Shown here: positions 45,058 to 53,750 of the stretch, one piece after another
How the letters are laid out: each line of letters opens with the position of its first letter
How positions within the stretch are numbered: position 1 is the stretch's first letter
Source: Roseiarcus sp963822215
Lineage (GTDB): Bacteria; Pseudomonadota; Alphaproteobacteria; Rhizobiales; Beijerinckiaceae
DNA: 64,000 nucleotides
Reading direction: 5' to 3'
Assembly (NCBI GenBank): GCA_963822215.1
Contig: CAWGGX010000004.1
Coordinates: 1-64,000 of the forward strand
Position numbers and translations under genes: made by a program
The notes under the pieces: generated by a model
What the model saw: the letters and a program-made list of their open reading frames with translations, nothing else
Told to the model about the DNA's origin: nothing
Database searches by the model: none

Positions 45058-46230
45058 GTGACGGCGCGGCCGGCGTTCGAACTGGCCGATGTCTTCCACC
45101 GTCACGGCGAGACTTACGAACGAGCGAACGCCGGACATCTCGGGCGCGTCGAGCGGCGCGTGATCGGAGCGATCACGGCCTGCCGCACGGCGTCGCTCGG
45201 CGGTCATGTCGAGCTCTGCGACGATTGCGGGCTCACCCGCATCGCTTACAACTCGTGCAGAAACCGCCATTGCGGGAAGTGTCAGGGGTCGGCGCGCGCG
45301 GAGTGGCTCGCTGCTCGTCAGGCCGAACTGCTGCCGGTTCCCTACTTCCACGTGGTCTTCACCCTGCCGCCGGCGGCGGCCGGGATCGCTTTCCAGAACA
45401 AGCAAACGGTCTACGGCCTGTTGATGCGCGCCGCCGCCCAGGCGCTCATGACGCTTGCCGCCGAGCGTCTGGGCGCCAGGATCGGCCTCATCGCCGTCCT
45501 GCATACCTGGGGACAGACGCTGACCCACCACCCCCATGTCCATTGTCTGGTTCCCGGCGGCGGCGTTGCCCTCGATGGTCAGCGATGGGTCTGCAAACCC
45601 AACTTCCTGCTCTCCGTCCGCGCCCTGTCGAAGACCTTCCGCCGCCTGTTCCTCGACGGCCTGGAAACCGCTTTCCGGCGCGGCGAACTCGGTTTCTTCG
45701 GCGACCTGGTCCCGCTCGCCGAGGCCGCCGCGTTCGCCGAACGCATGCGCGCTCTGCGCCAAGGCCCCTTCGTCGTCTACGCCAAGCCGCCATTCGGCGG
45801 ACCCGCGCGCGTGCTCGCCTATCTCGCCCGCTACACGCATCGAACCGCCATCGCCAATACGAGGCTCGTAGTCGTCGGCGACGATGAAGTCGCGTTCTCC
45901 TACAAGGACTATCGTCGCGGCGGGCGCCCCCGCGTCATGCGCCTCGCCCCGCACGAGTTCATCCGGCGTTTCCTGCTCCACGTCCTGCCCGACGGCTTTC
46001 ACCGCATCCGGCACTACGGCTTTCTCGCCAAGGGCGACCGAGGCGAGAGCCTCGCGCGCTTGCGCCGCCTGCTTCAGCCCCAGCCGACCGGCGAGCCCGC
46101 CGCCGCCAGCGAGCCACAGCCAGACAAACACGCCCGCGAGCCGTTTGCCCGCTGCCCGGATTGCGGCGGTCTCATGCGCCGCATCGGCCTCGTTGACCCG
46201 GCCGCCGCATTCCGCTGCGACACATCATGA
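45058..46230 (+). CDS. IS91-family (Y2/HUH) transposase
   Basis: 390 residues from GTG 45058, 3 nt after the recombinase stop. Zinc ribbon CDDCGLTRIAYNSCRNRHCGKC, block YFHVVFTLPP, HUH motif LTHHPHVHCLVPGGG, Tyr region LARYTHRTAIANTRLV, and a C-terminal zinc finger CPDCGGLMRRIG. Rolling-circle mechanism. Complete, unlike the first copy, which is cut by the window edge. Confidence 0.95.
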   Translation: MTARPAFELADVFHRHGETYERANAGHLGRVERRVIGAITACRTASLGGHVELCDDCGLTRIAYNSCRNRHCGKCQGSARAEWLAARQAELLPVPYFHVVFTLPPAAAGIAFQNKQTVYGLLMRAAAQALMTLAAERLGARIGLIAVLHTWGQTLTHHPHVHCLVPGGGVALDGQRWVCKPNFLLSVRALSKTFRRLFLDGLETAFRRGELGFFGDLVPLAEAAAFAERMRALRQGPFVVYAKPPFGGPARVLAYLARYTHRTAIANTRLVVVGDDEVAFSYKDYRRGGRPRVMRLAPHEFIRRFLLHVLPDGFHRIRHYGFLAKGDRGESLARLRRLLQPQPTGEPAAASEPQPDKHAREPFARCPDCGGLMRRIGLVDPAAAFRCDTS

Positions 46231-46611
46231 CCTCGAGTCTCGCCCCCACCTCGATCGCCCGTCCTCGCCCCCACCACCAAGCCGCTCAAGCCGCCGGCGA
46301 TGAGGCTTCTTGCCGTCGCCGCTCCGCTTCGACCCAGATCCCCTCGCTGCTAACCCTCCAGAGCGCGCCCGAATCCCGCCGCCGCGCCTCCGAACCGCTC
46401 AACGGTCTCCTCCAGCTGAACGCGCAGGGCAAAGACGCGCCGTCAAACCCGAGCGCCCTCGCGCGCTTTCCCCATAGCGCCTGACCGGCCCGCGCCTTCG
46501 TTCAATCCGGCTTATGTGAGGTCGCCTTCCCTGGCCCACAAACCTGTGCGCCGGCGACCTCACATAACCCTCCAGATTCCCAAATCAGCGGGACCATGAT
46601 TCACGCTAGGG
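46231..46611. other. Tail of the IS91-like module and flank
   Basis: 381 bases, including the 15-bp inverted repeat at 46512-46567. No gene recognised. GC-rich Arg/Pro/Ser-coding shadows only. Confidence 0.45.
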
Positions 46612-46971
46612 ATGGAGTTTTTGGCATCGCTTCTTTCTGGACTGAAGGCGGTTTGCGCGGCGTTTCCGGACCCTCGCAAGGGACGGAGCGGCAATATCGC
46701 CATGGCGGATTTCGGGCTGTCGGCGTTCGCCATGTTTTTCATGCAGAGCGCGTCTTTTCTGTCCTTTCAGCGCAAGCTGGAGAAAGGCCACGGTCGGTCG
46801 AACCGCCAGACTCTGTTCGGCATCGAGAAGATCCCTTCCGACAATTATATCAGAGACATGCTCGACGGCGCGGACCCGGCGCTGCTCGCGCCGTGCTTCC
46901 AACGCACTGAGCAACTGGTGCTTGAGCCCGCTGTCAATGATCATCGAAAGGGGCCCCCGGGTTTGCATTGA
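46612..46971 (+). pseudogene. Truncated transposase (N-terminal part)
   Basis: The frame gives 119 residues: MEFLASLLSGLKAVCAAFPDPRKGRSGNIAMADFGLSAF-type start, FFMQSASFLSFQRKLEKGHGRSN, TLFGIEKIPSDNYIRDMLD. I recognise the N-terminus of a DDE transposase of the kind that begins with PDPR.GR and GHGRSN.QTLFG. It is cut at the left end of the IS21-like element. The C-terminal tail may survive on the far side (49834-50042). Confidence 0.75.
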
Positions 46972-47150
46972 ATAGGGACCCCGTGTTTGTGGCGCGCGCC
47001 GACAGCAGCGCTCGCCCCGGCGGAGCTGGTCGGGGTTGCGCAGCCGGGGCGAGCGCGGGTTAGCGGGGAGCTGTTACTTGGAGGAGCTGGCGCGGTAAGC
47101 GCCGGCTCTCGCTGCCGGTTTCGACGATGTCGCCATGAAGGTTGCGCGGG

Positions 47151-47462
47151 TCAGTCTCGGCCGAAGCCGCGCGGCGGAACGATTGCCTGGAGTTCAGTGA
47201 GGTCCAGGTCGCAGATCGCCTGCAACGCCTCGGCGGTGGCGCTGTCCTGGAGGTTGTCTGGCAGGGCTTCCAGCCAGGCGGCATAGTGACCCTGCAACGT
47301 GATCAGCTCGGAGATAGCGTCACCCCAACGCTTGGCGCGACTGCGGTGATCAAGGGGTCGCCGTATCCGGGCTGCCGGCGTCCCAGAGGCCCGAGCGGCA
47401 CGAGAGCGCGCCTGGCGCTCGGCATCGGTCATCGGTCGCTCGCCGATCGACTTGCGTGGCAT
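47151..47462 (-). CDS. Small IS-associated protein
   Basis: 103 residues: MPRKSIGERPMTDAERQARS at the start and LPDNLQDSATAEALQAICDLDL near the end. It lies downstream of istB inside the IS21-like element. I recall similar short frames next to istB in other alphaproteobacteria, where they are hypothetical. It is acidic/helical at its C-terminus and has no known domain. Function unknown. Confidence 0.6.
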   Translation of the reverse strand: MPRKSIGERPMTDAERQARSRAARASGTPAARIRRPLDHRSRAKRWGDAISELITLQGHYAAWLEALPDNLQDSATAEALQAICDLDLTELQAIVPPRGFGRD

Positions 47463-47511
47463 AGTCCATTCCGAAGCGTGACGTCACGAATTGCCGGTCA
47501 TGAGACAACGC

Positions 47512-48235
47512 TCAGGCGCGGTTCTTGAAGCGCCAGCTCTCGTTGCCGGTTTCGACGATGTCGCAGTGGTGGGTCAGGCGGTCGAGCAGCGCGGTCGTCA
47601 TCTTTGGATCGCCGAACACGCTCGGCCATTCGCCGAAGGCGAGATTGGTGGTGACGACGATCGAGGTTCGTTCGTAGAGACGGCTTATAAGATGGAACAG
47701 CAACTGCCCGCCGGCCTGAGCAAAGGGCAGATAGCCGAGTTCGTCGAGGATGACGAAGTCGAGGCGGGTGAGGTAATCGGCGAGCCGTCCCTGGCGGCCG
47801 GCGCGGGATTCGGCCTCGAGCTGGTTGACGAGATCGACAGTGGTGAAGAAGCGCCCGCGCAATCCGGCGCGGATGCAGCTTCGCGCAATGGCGATGGCCA
47901 GGTGTGTCTTGCCCGTTCCGGTTCCCCCGACCAGGGTTGCGCTGCTGGGCAAGGAAGCCGACGCCGGCGAGGTCGTGCACGAGAGCCTCGTTGATCGGCG
48001 TGTCGTTGAAGGCGAAGTCGTCGACGTCCTTGGCCAGCGGCAGCTTGGCGATCGTGAGCTGGTACTTGATTGAGCGCGCCTGCTTCTCCGAGATCTCGGC
48101 GCGCAGGAGATCGCCGACGAAGCGCTGCGGCTCGTGCTTGCGCTTGAGCGCCGTGGCCAGCGTCTCGTCATAGGCGCTCCTCATCCCGTAGAGCTTGAGG
48201 CTGCCCATCATGTCGAGGACTTCGGTTCTTTCCAT
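47512..48235 (-). pseudogene. istB: IS21 helper ATPase IstB, frameshifted
   Basis: First frame MERTEVLDMMGSLKLYGMRSAYDE to VGFLAQQRN; then another frame TLVGGTGTGKTHLAIAIARSCI (Walker A), FVILDELGYLPFAQAGGQLLFHLISRLYE (Walker B region) and TNLAFGEWPSVFGDPKMTTALLDRLTHHC to the stop at 47512. The shift is near 47940. IstB is a DnaC/AAA+-like target selector working with IstA. Confidence 0.88.
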
Positions 48236-48237
48236 TG

Positions 48238-49734
48238 TCAGGCGCTCCTGAGTTGATCGTATCGGGCGCAGTCGGCGACCGGCGCGTGGCGGAGCTGCAA
48301 AGCGTCGGGCGTCATGATCGTCGCAGCCGGTCCGGGATCGCGCTGACGCGCGAGGATGTTGATGACGACGTCGTCCGAATGGACGCCCTCGGAGAGCGCC
48401 TGGTGGCAGGCGACCTCGACCGCCGGCAGTCCGTCGGAGAGCACTGCGGCGAGAATCTTGACCATCTGCCGATCGCCGTCGTTCGAACCGGCGAGCTTGT
48501 GCCGGACCCGGTCGAGCGCCGCCGGCAGCACCCAGTCCTTGAACGGCGCTCCGTTACGCAGTGCGCCGGGCTTGCGCGCCAGCACCGGCACATAATGCCA
48601 GGGATCGTAAACCGTCTCGCCGCGGCCGAAGCTGCGCCGGTGCTCGGCCACGATCCGTCCGTCCTGGCGGATGACGATCCGATCGGCGTAGGCATGAATG
48701 TCGACCGGGCGGCCGACGGCGCTGGCGCTCACCGAGTACCTGTTGTTGTCGAAGCGAACGAGGCACGTCTTCGACACCGAGGCCGGCAGCGCGTGGAACC
48801 CGTTGAAGCGCCCGCGATACGGGATCAGCTTCGGCCGTTCCTCTTCGAAGACCTCCCAGATCGTCCGCTCGGGCCGCTCCGGATGGGCGTGCGCCTTCGC
48901 CCAGCCCAGGCATTTGGCGAGCAGCCAGGCGTTCAGCTCGTCATAGCTCTTGAACCGCAGGCGCGGCGTGAAGAAGCGCTCGCGCACCAGGCCGACCTGG
49001 TTCTCGACCTGACCTTTCTCCCAGCCCGACGCCGGCGTGCAGGCCACAGGTTCGACGAGGTGATGCGAGCACATCTGGAGGAAGCGGCGATTGTACTGGC
49101 GGTCCTTGCCGACGAAGATCGTCTCCACCGTCGTCTTCATGTTGTCGTAGACGCCGCGCACGCAGGCGCCTTTGAAGAACGCGAACGCCCGCTCGTGAGC
49201 GTCGAACACCATCTCTTGCGTCTCACGCGGATAGGCGCGCACGAACATCATCCGGCTGTGACAGAGGCGGAGGTGCGCGACCTTCACCGTCGTGGTCACG
49301 CCGCTCAGCACGACGATCTCATGGCTCCAGTCGAACTGGTAGGCCTCGCCCGGCGCGAAAGTCAGCGGGACGAAGGCGCTCGCCGTCGCGCTCGAATGCT
49401 TCTGCCGCCAACTTACCGCATAACGGCGAACGGCGGCGTAGCTGCCGTCAAAGCCGAGCCCTTGCAATTCCTCGAAAATGCGGACCAGCGTCAAACGCTC
49501 GCGCGCCGCTCTCTGCCCATTGGCGTCCAGCAGAGCCTCGAGCCGTTCCCGCCACGGCCCAAGTCATGGCATCGGCTGCCGGGATCGCTCATAACGAAAC
49601 TCCGTCGCGCCCGTCCGAATGACTTTCCGCACCACCTTGCGCGAAATCCGCAGCTCGCGGCAGATCTCCTTGATCGCCCTGCCCTGTGAAAAATACGCCC
49701 GGCGTATCTTGGCGATCGTCTCCACAACCAGCAT
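48238..49734 (-). pseudogene. istA: IS21 transposase IstA with in-frame stop
   Basis: Likely start ATG 49734 (MLVVETIAKIRRAYFSQGRAI, HTH). At 49564-49566 an in-frame TGA follows SRQPMP; the same frame then continues LGPWRERLEALLDANGQRAARERLT and the integrase-like DDE core (YQFDWSHEIVVL, VRGVYDNMKTTVE, GWEKGQVENQVGLVRERFF) to 48238. The stop is a single-codon lesion, not a frameshift. Stop 48238 is 2 nt from the istB start. Confidence 0.85.
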
Positions 49735-49833
49735 CCCAATCGAAGCCTCCAACCATGTCGGAGGCCAGTCTGGACCCATCGCAACGGGGTCCCGATTGGA
49801 CGCACATCAGCCCCGTAGCGGGGTCCCTATTCC

Positions 49834-50042
49834 ATGAAAAAAGACACCTCGGCATGGACAAGGGCTTGCGAACCAGCACGACCAGGCGCCGAACCCGCTC
49901 CCTGTTCCGTCAAGGGTGCATGTGGTTCGGTCTCATCCCCAACATGCCCGAGCCCCGCCTCCGACCCCTCCTCATCAGATTCGGAGAAATGATCAATCAA
50001 AACAGGCTCCTAGCCAGCGCCCTAACAGCTGCCGAAAAATGA
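49834..50042 (+). pseudogene. Possible 3' tail of the interrupted transposase
   Basis: Immediately right of the IS21-like element a frame reads KRHLGMDKGLRTSTTRRRTR, SLFRQGCMWFGLIPNMPEPRLRPLLIRFGEMI and stops at 50042. The RQG...MPE.RLRPL pattern resembles the C-terminus of transposases of the kind truncated at 46612-46971. If so, the IS21-like element inserted into that gene; the intervening catalytic part is nevertheless missing. Confidence 0.4.
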
Positions 50043-50624
50043 GGGGATTCATGAGAAGGCAAGGAGGAGATGACAAAGGCGTCCATCGATTTTCAGAACC
50101 TGAGGCGGAGAATATACGTCAAGGTGAAGGCCGAACTGCTCCGGCGTTTCTGGATTAATACGTTTGTATGCTCAGGAGCAAAAGGGCCTCGGCTGGGAAC
50201 GATGGATTAGATCAATTCCCACTTGCATAAATTCATGATTCTACAGCAAGATTCCCCTACGCATGGGGAACGAGATGAAACCGCTGTCGAACGATCTTCG
50301 CGAAAGATTCGTCCATGCCGTCCTGATTGAGGGCATGACATGCCGTGCGGCGGGGGAGCGTTTCGCGGTCTCCCATTTGGCGGTGATTAAGATCGTCCGA
50401 CAGTTCGTCGAGACGGACGCTATCGACCCGCAAAAGGTCGGCGGATCGAGGAAGCCGGCTCTCGTCAAATGCTACGACATGGTCCGCGCCATCGTCGATG
50501 AAACGCCGGATTTGACGCTGGCGCAGATCGCCGACGAGATCGTCGCGCGTGGCGGACCGAAGGTCGGCAAATCCACCGTCGACAGGACGTTGGCGCGCCT
50601 CGATCTGAGATTCAAAAAAACCCG

Positions 50625-50847
50625 TCGCCGGCCGCGGCCGTCCTGTGGCGGCAGAAACGGAGCTGATATCCTGACCGTTGGGGAGGAGCGGCCGATAGTC
50701 TTCTGGTGGTGGTAACCCCGTCAAAAAACGTGGTCCATGAGCTGTTGCGCACTTGAGAGTGGTGACGCCATCGCGGCGATCCCGGTCAGGAAGTTGATCT
50801 CCTTGCGCGGCTCAGCCTCTCCACTTGAGTGAGAGGAGCATCACATC
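50625..50847 (+). ncRNA. Predicted IS110 bridge RNA region
   Basis: About 220 nt of noncoding DNA lie between the left IS110 end and the recombinase start. In IS110-group elements this end encodes the bridge RNA that pairs with target and donor DNA and guides the recombinase. Placement is from element architecture only; I did not fold it or identify the guide loops. Confidence 0.45.
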
Positions 50848-52203
50848 ATGACCAAATCGAAGCGGCGCCGCGCCGAACGAGACTTCACCCCCACCCATCC
50901 TGATGCCGCAGCGATCGATATCGGCTCAAGGATGCATGTCGCGGCCGTTCCGCCGGACCGGGACCCTGAGCCAGTGCGCGCCTTCGGGACCTGCACCGGC
51001 GATTTGCAACAGTTGGCCGATTGGTTCGAGCGCTGCGGCGTTCGAACGGTCGCGATGGAGTCCACCGGCGTCTATTGGATACCTGCCTACGAACTGCTCG
51101 AACAGCGCGGATTCGAGGTGGTGCTGGTCAACGCCCGCGACGCCAAGCACGTGCCGGGACGCAAGAGCGACGTCAGCGACGCCCAATGGCTGAGACGGCT
51201 GCACGAATATGGGCTGCTGCGCGCCAGCTTCAGACCGAAGGGCGAGTTGGCCGCATTGCGCGCCTATCTGCGCCAACGTGAGCGCCTGCTGGACTACAGC
51301 GCCTCGCACATCCAGCATATGCAGAAGGCGTTGATGCAGATGAACGTTCAACTCCATCACGTGGTGACCGACATCACCGGCGAGACCGGGATGCGGATTA
51401 TCCGCGCGGTGGTTGCGGGTGAACGGGATCCTGCTGTGCTGGCCAGCCATCGGGATCGGCGCTGCCATGCCTCGGAGGCGGAGATCGCTGCCGCGCTGGC
51501 CGGAAACTGGCGTGAGGAGCATGTCTTTGCTCTCGGACAGGCGCTTGAGCTTCACGACGCCTACCACGCCAAGGTCGTCGAGTGCGATTTGCGGATCGAA
51601 GCGGTCTTGCAGCGTCTTCGAGACGCCGCAGCCAAACCGGTCGGGCGGCTGCCGCCAGCTCGTCATCGAGACAAGACGCCCAATGCGCCGACTTTCGATG
51701 CGCGGGCGGCATTGCATGCGGTCCTTGGCGTCGACTTGACGCAAATTCATGGCCTCGGTCCTTCGCTGGCGCTGAAACTGATCGGCGAGTGCGGGACCGA
51801 CCTCTCCGCTTGGCCAAACGCCAAACACTTCACATCCTGGCTATGCCTGGCGCCGGCCAACAAGATCTCGGGGGGAAAGGTGCTTTCGACGCGAACGCGG
51901 CGATCCGGCAGCAGAGCCGCGGCTCTGCTGAGGCTGGCTGCAGTGACTGTCGGTCGCACGCAGACGGCGTTGGGCGCCTTCTATCGAAGGCTCTCCGCAC
52001 GTGTCGGCAAAGCCAAAGCGGTGACTGCAACCGCACGCAAGATCGCCACCCTGTTCTACAACGCCCTCCGACATGGGATGGACTACGCCGACCCCGGCGC
52101 GTCGTCCTACGAGGATCGATATCGCGCCCGCGTTCTCGCCAACCTCCGACGACGCGCAAAGTCTCTCGGCTACACGCTGCACGAGATGCCGGCGCCGGCG
52201 TAG
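50848..52203 (+). CDS. IS110-family recombinase (DEDD transposase)
   Basis: 451 residues. N-terminal RuvC-like DEDD domain (AAIDIGSRMHVAAVPP, VAMESTGVYWIPAYELLEQRG, KSDVSDAQWLRRLHEYGLL). C-terminal Tnp20 domain with catalytic Ser region (FDARAALHAVLGVDLTQIHGLGPSLALKLIGECG, FTSWLCLAPANKISGGKVLSTRTRRSGSRAAALLRLAA). It appears intact. Start preceded by GAGAGGAG. Confidence 0.96.
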   Translation: MTKSKRRRAERDFTPTHPDAAAIDIGSRMHVAAVPPDRDPEPVRAFGTCTGDLQQLADWFERCGVRTVAMESTGVYWIPAYELLEQRGFEVVLVNARDAKHVPGRKSDVSDAQWLRRLHEYGLLRASFRPKGELAALRAYLRQRERLLDYSASHIQHMQKALMQMNVQLHHVVTDITGETGMRIIRAVVAGERDPAVLASHRDRRCHASEAEIAAALAGNWREEHVFALGQALELHDAYHAKVVECDLRIEAVLQRLRDAAAKPVGRLPPARHRDKTPNAPTFDARAALHAVLGVDLTQIHGLGPSLALKLIGECGTDLSAWPNAKHFTSWLCLAPANKISGGKVLSTRTRRSGSRAAALLRLAAVTVGRTQTALGAFYRRLSARVGKAKAVTATARKIATLFYNALRHGMDYADPGASSYEDRYRARVLANLRRRAKSLGYTLHEMPAPA

Positions 52204-52930
52204 TTTCTCAGGAAGCCTGATCGCCGACGAGCAGACGCGGACGGACGTCGCCCTGAAGCGCGGGTTCTTCCGCCGCATCGCCCAACGCTTCATGGATTCC
52301 ACGCGCTTCATATTCTTCGACGAGACGGCGGCGAAGACCAACATGACACGGCTTTATGGCCGCGCTCCCGGCGCCGAGCGACTGGTCGCCTCCGTGCCGC
52401 ACGGCCATTGGAAGACGACGACTTTCGTGGCTGGCCTGAGCCTGGACGGAATCGTCGCCCCGGTCGTCTTCGACGGGCCGATCGACGGTCCATCGTTCCT
52501 GGCCTATATTGAGCAGATAGTTGTGCCGTGCCTGCGGCCCGGCGATGTCCTGCTGATGGATAATCTCCGTGCCCACAAGCAACCGGCTGTGGCGACGGCA
52601 GTCCGCGCAGCCGGCGCTTCAATTCTCTTCACTCCGCCTTATTCGCCGGATTTCAACCCGATCGAGAATTTCTTCTCGAAGCTCAAGGCCTATCTGCGCA
52701 AGGTGCAGGCGCGGACCAAATCCGACTTGGACGTCGCCATCGTCGCATGCTGCGCAACGCTGACGCGCAAGGAATGCGAGAATTTCTTCCTACACTGTGG
52801 ATATGGAGTCGCGTAACAGGGAACCGCTCTAGGCAGAGCCGAAAGTCGCCCCAGCAGGATAGGTCCAATAAGCCTTGGCATGAAGCAAATGAGGGCGCGT
52901 AGTGCGGGAAATCCGCAAGCTGCGTGCGAC

Positions 52931-53290
52931 GTGGCGGGGGCTGGAAACGCAGCATGGTCGAGATGGTGTGACACTCGCAGACGAAAGAGCGAGCCAACAA
53001 GGAACACGAACCTCAACCTAAACCGGCGCGCCAGTCCCCGACCCTACCGACGAGGCGGGGGCTGGAAACGCGGCACGGTCGAGATGGTGTGACACTCGCA
53101 GACGAAAGAGCGAGCCAACAGGGAACACGAACTTCGACCTAAACCGGCGCGCCAGTCCCCGACCCTACCGATGATGGGGGGGTGTGGAAACGGAGCCACG
53201 GTCGAGCCACTAAGGCACCGCCAGACGAAAGGGGCGGCAAACCGATATGCTCGACCTAAAGCCGCCGCGCCACATTCCTACTCTACGCCA
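52931..53290. repeat. Three tandem units of about 121 bp
   Basis: Units 1 and 2 (starting at about 52931 and 53052) are over 90% identical; unit 3 (about 53173) is degenerate. Register marker TGGAAACG occurs at 52942 and 53063, with TGGAAA at 53185 (periods 121 and 122). Each unit has a small inverted repeat CTCGC..GCGAG, and CCAGTCCCCG at the end of one unit pairs with CGGGGGCTGG at the start of the next. Noncoding as far as I can see. Confidence 0.85.
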
Positions 53291-53750
53291 AGCCGACCTA
53301 CCGCGTCGTGGAGACGTCTATCGGAACGCGGCAACCTCCAAGGATCGGCCTCACGACGCCGAACAACACGCCATGGGCTACGACGGTCATCGGCGGGCTC
53401 TAGGACTTCGTCGGTCCCGCCAGTATGCGTCGCGGCATGTCCGACCGATCACGCAGGGCATTGGCCTCGAGCACGTGCCTTGCCCCGAGGCCGGCTTCGT
53501 CTCTGACCGGGTGCGGGCGACGCCCAGAATTCATTTGGCTGCTCAACGCGACATTTTTCCCCGCACGCCGGCGTAACATATTGGTTTAACTTAATTGTTC
53601 TACTCCTACCTCCCCCACCATCGTCCCTCGTGACGTCTTCGATCGAAGACGTCGAGCCGGTGAACGCCGCTCACGGCGCGCTTAGCCCGAACTTCCGGCG
53701 TTTCTGGGCGCAAGTCGTTGATGTGACTCGATTGCGGGATTGCAATCTGC
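53291..53750. other. Unassigned region between tandem repeats and IS1634-type element
   Basis: 460 bases. A plus-strand frame (53247-53576) has no recognisable domain and overlaps the degenerate repeat. AT content rises near 53575-53620. Nothing else recognised. Confidence 0.4.

Larger units (their letters stand above)
44140..46567 (+). mobile_element. IS91-like module, second copy, bounded by hairpins
   Basis: Upstream a perfect 15-bp inverted repeat CTCCTGCCTGAGAGG (44140-44154) / CCTCTCAGGCAGGAG (44174-44188) lies just before the recombinase start. Downstream another perfect 15-bp inverted repeat TTATGTGAGGTCGCC (46512-46526) / GGCGACCTCACATAA (46553-46567) lies after the transposase. Between them are a tyrosine recombinase and a Y2/HUH transposase. 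IS91 ends (terIS, oriIS) typically carry hairpins, so these are proposed as the element ends; exact boundaries are inferred. Confidence 0.75.
46970..49833 (-). mobile_element. IS21-like element, inactivated
   Basis: Ends share GAATAGGGACCCCG (left 46970-46983; right, complemented, 49820-49833). Inside, on the minus strand, are istA (nonsense codon), istB (frameshift) and a small accessory frame. Length 2864 bp. No clean target duplication was found. Confidence 0.75.
50621..52210 (+). mobile_element. IS110-family element inserted in IS630
   Basis: Bounded by the points where IS630 coding sequence breaks (after TTCAAAAAAA, about 50620) and resumes (AGCCTGATCGCC, about 52212). It has a noncoding left end of about 225 nt and almost no right end, typical of the IS110 group. 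IS110 elements lack inverted repeats; exact ends are uncertain by several bases. Confidence 0.8.
50263..52816 (+). pseudogene. IS630 transposase, split by IS110 insertion
   Basis: The 5' part (to about 50620) encodes the HTH region MKPLSNDLRERFVHAVLIEG, MTCRAAGERFAVSHLAVIKIV and GKSTVDRTLARLDLRFKK. The 3' part (from about 52211) encodes SLIADEQTRTDVALKR, Asp in FIFFDETAAKTNM, Asp in LLMDNLRAHK and Glu in NPIENFFSKLKAYLRK, ending at 52816. Rejoining RFKK to SLIADEQ gives a full-length DDE transposase. Confidence 0.9.
50244..52829 (+). mobile_element. IS630-family element interrupted by IS110
   Basis: Terminal repeats CAGCAAGATTCCCCTACGC (left) and GAGCGGTTCCCTGTTACGC (right, complemented) are flanked by TA on both sides (50242-50243, 52830-52831), the IS630 target duplication. 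The transposase gene inside is split by an IS110 element. Confidence 0.8.

Noticed and set aside
46612..50042. Clean target-site duplication for the IS21-like element
   Set aside because: Flanking bases just outside GAATAGGGACC do not repeat convincingly, so the boundaries rest only on the shared end sequence.
52931..53290. Tandem repeats considered as a CRISPR array
   Set aside because: The 121-bp units are continuous without variable spacers, there are only three, and no cas gene is nearby.
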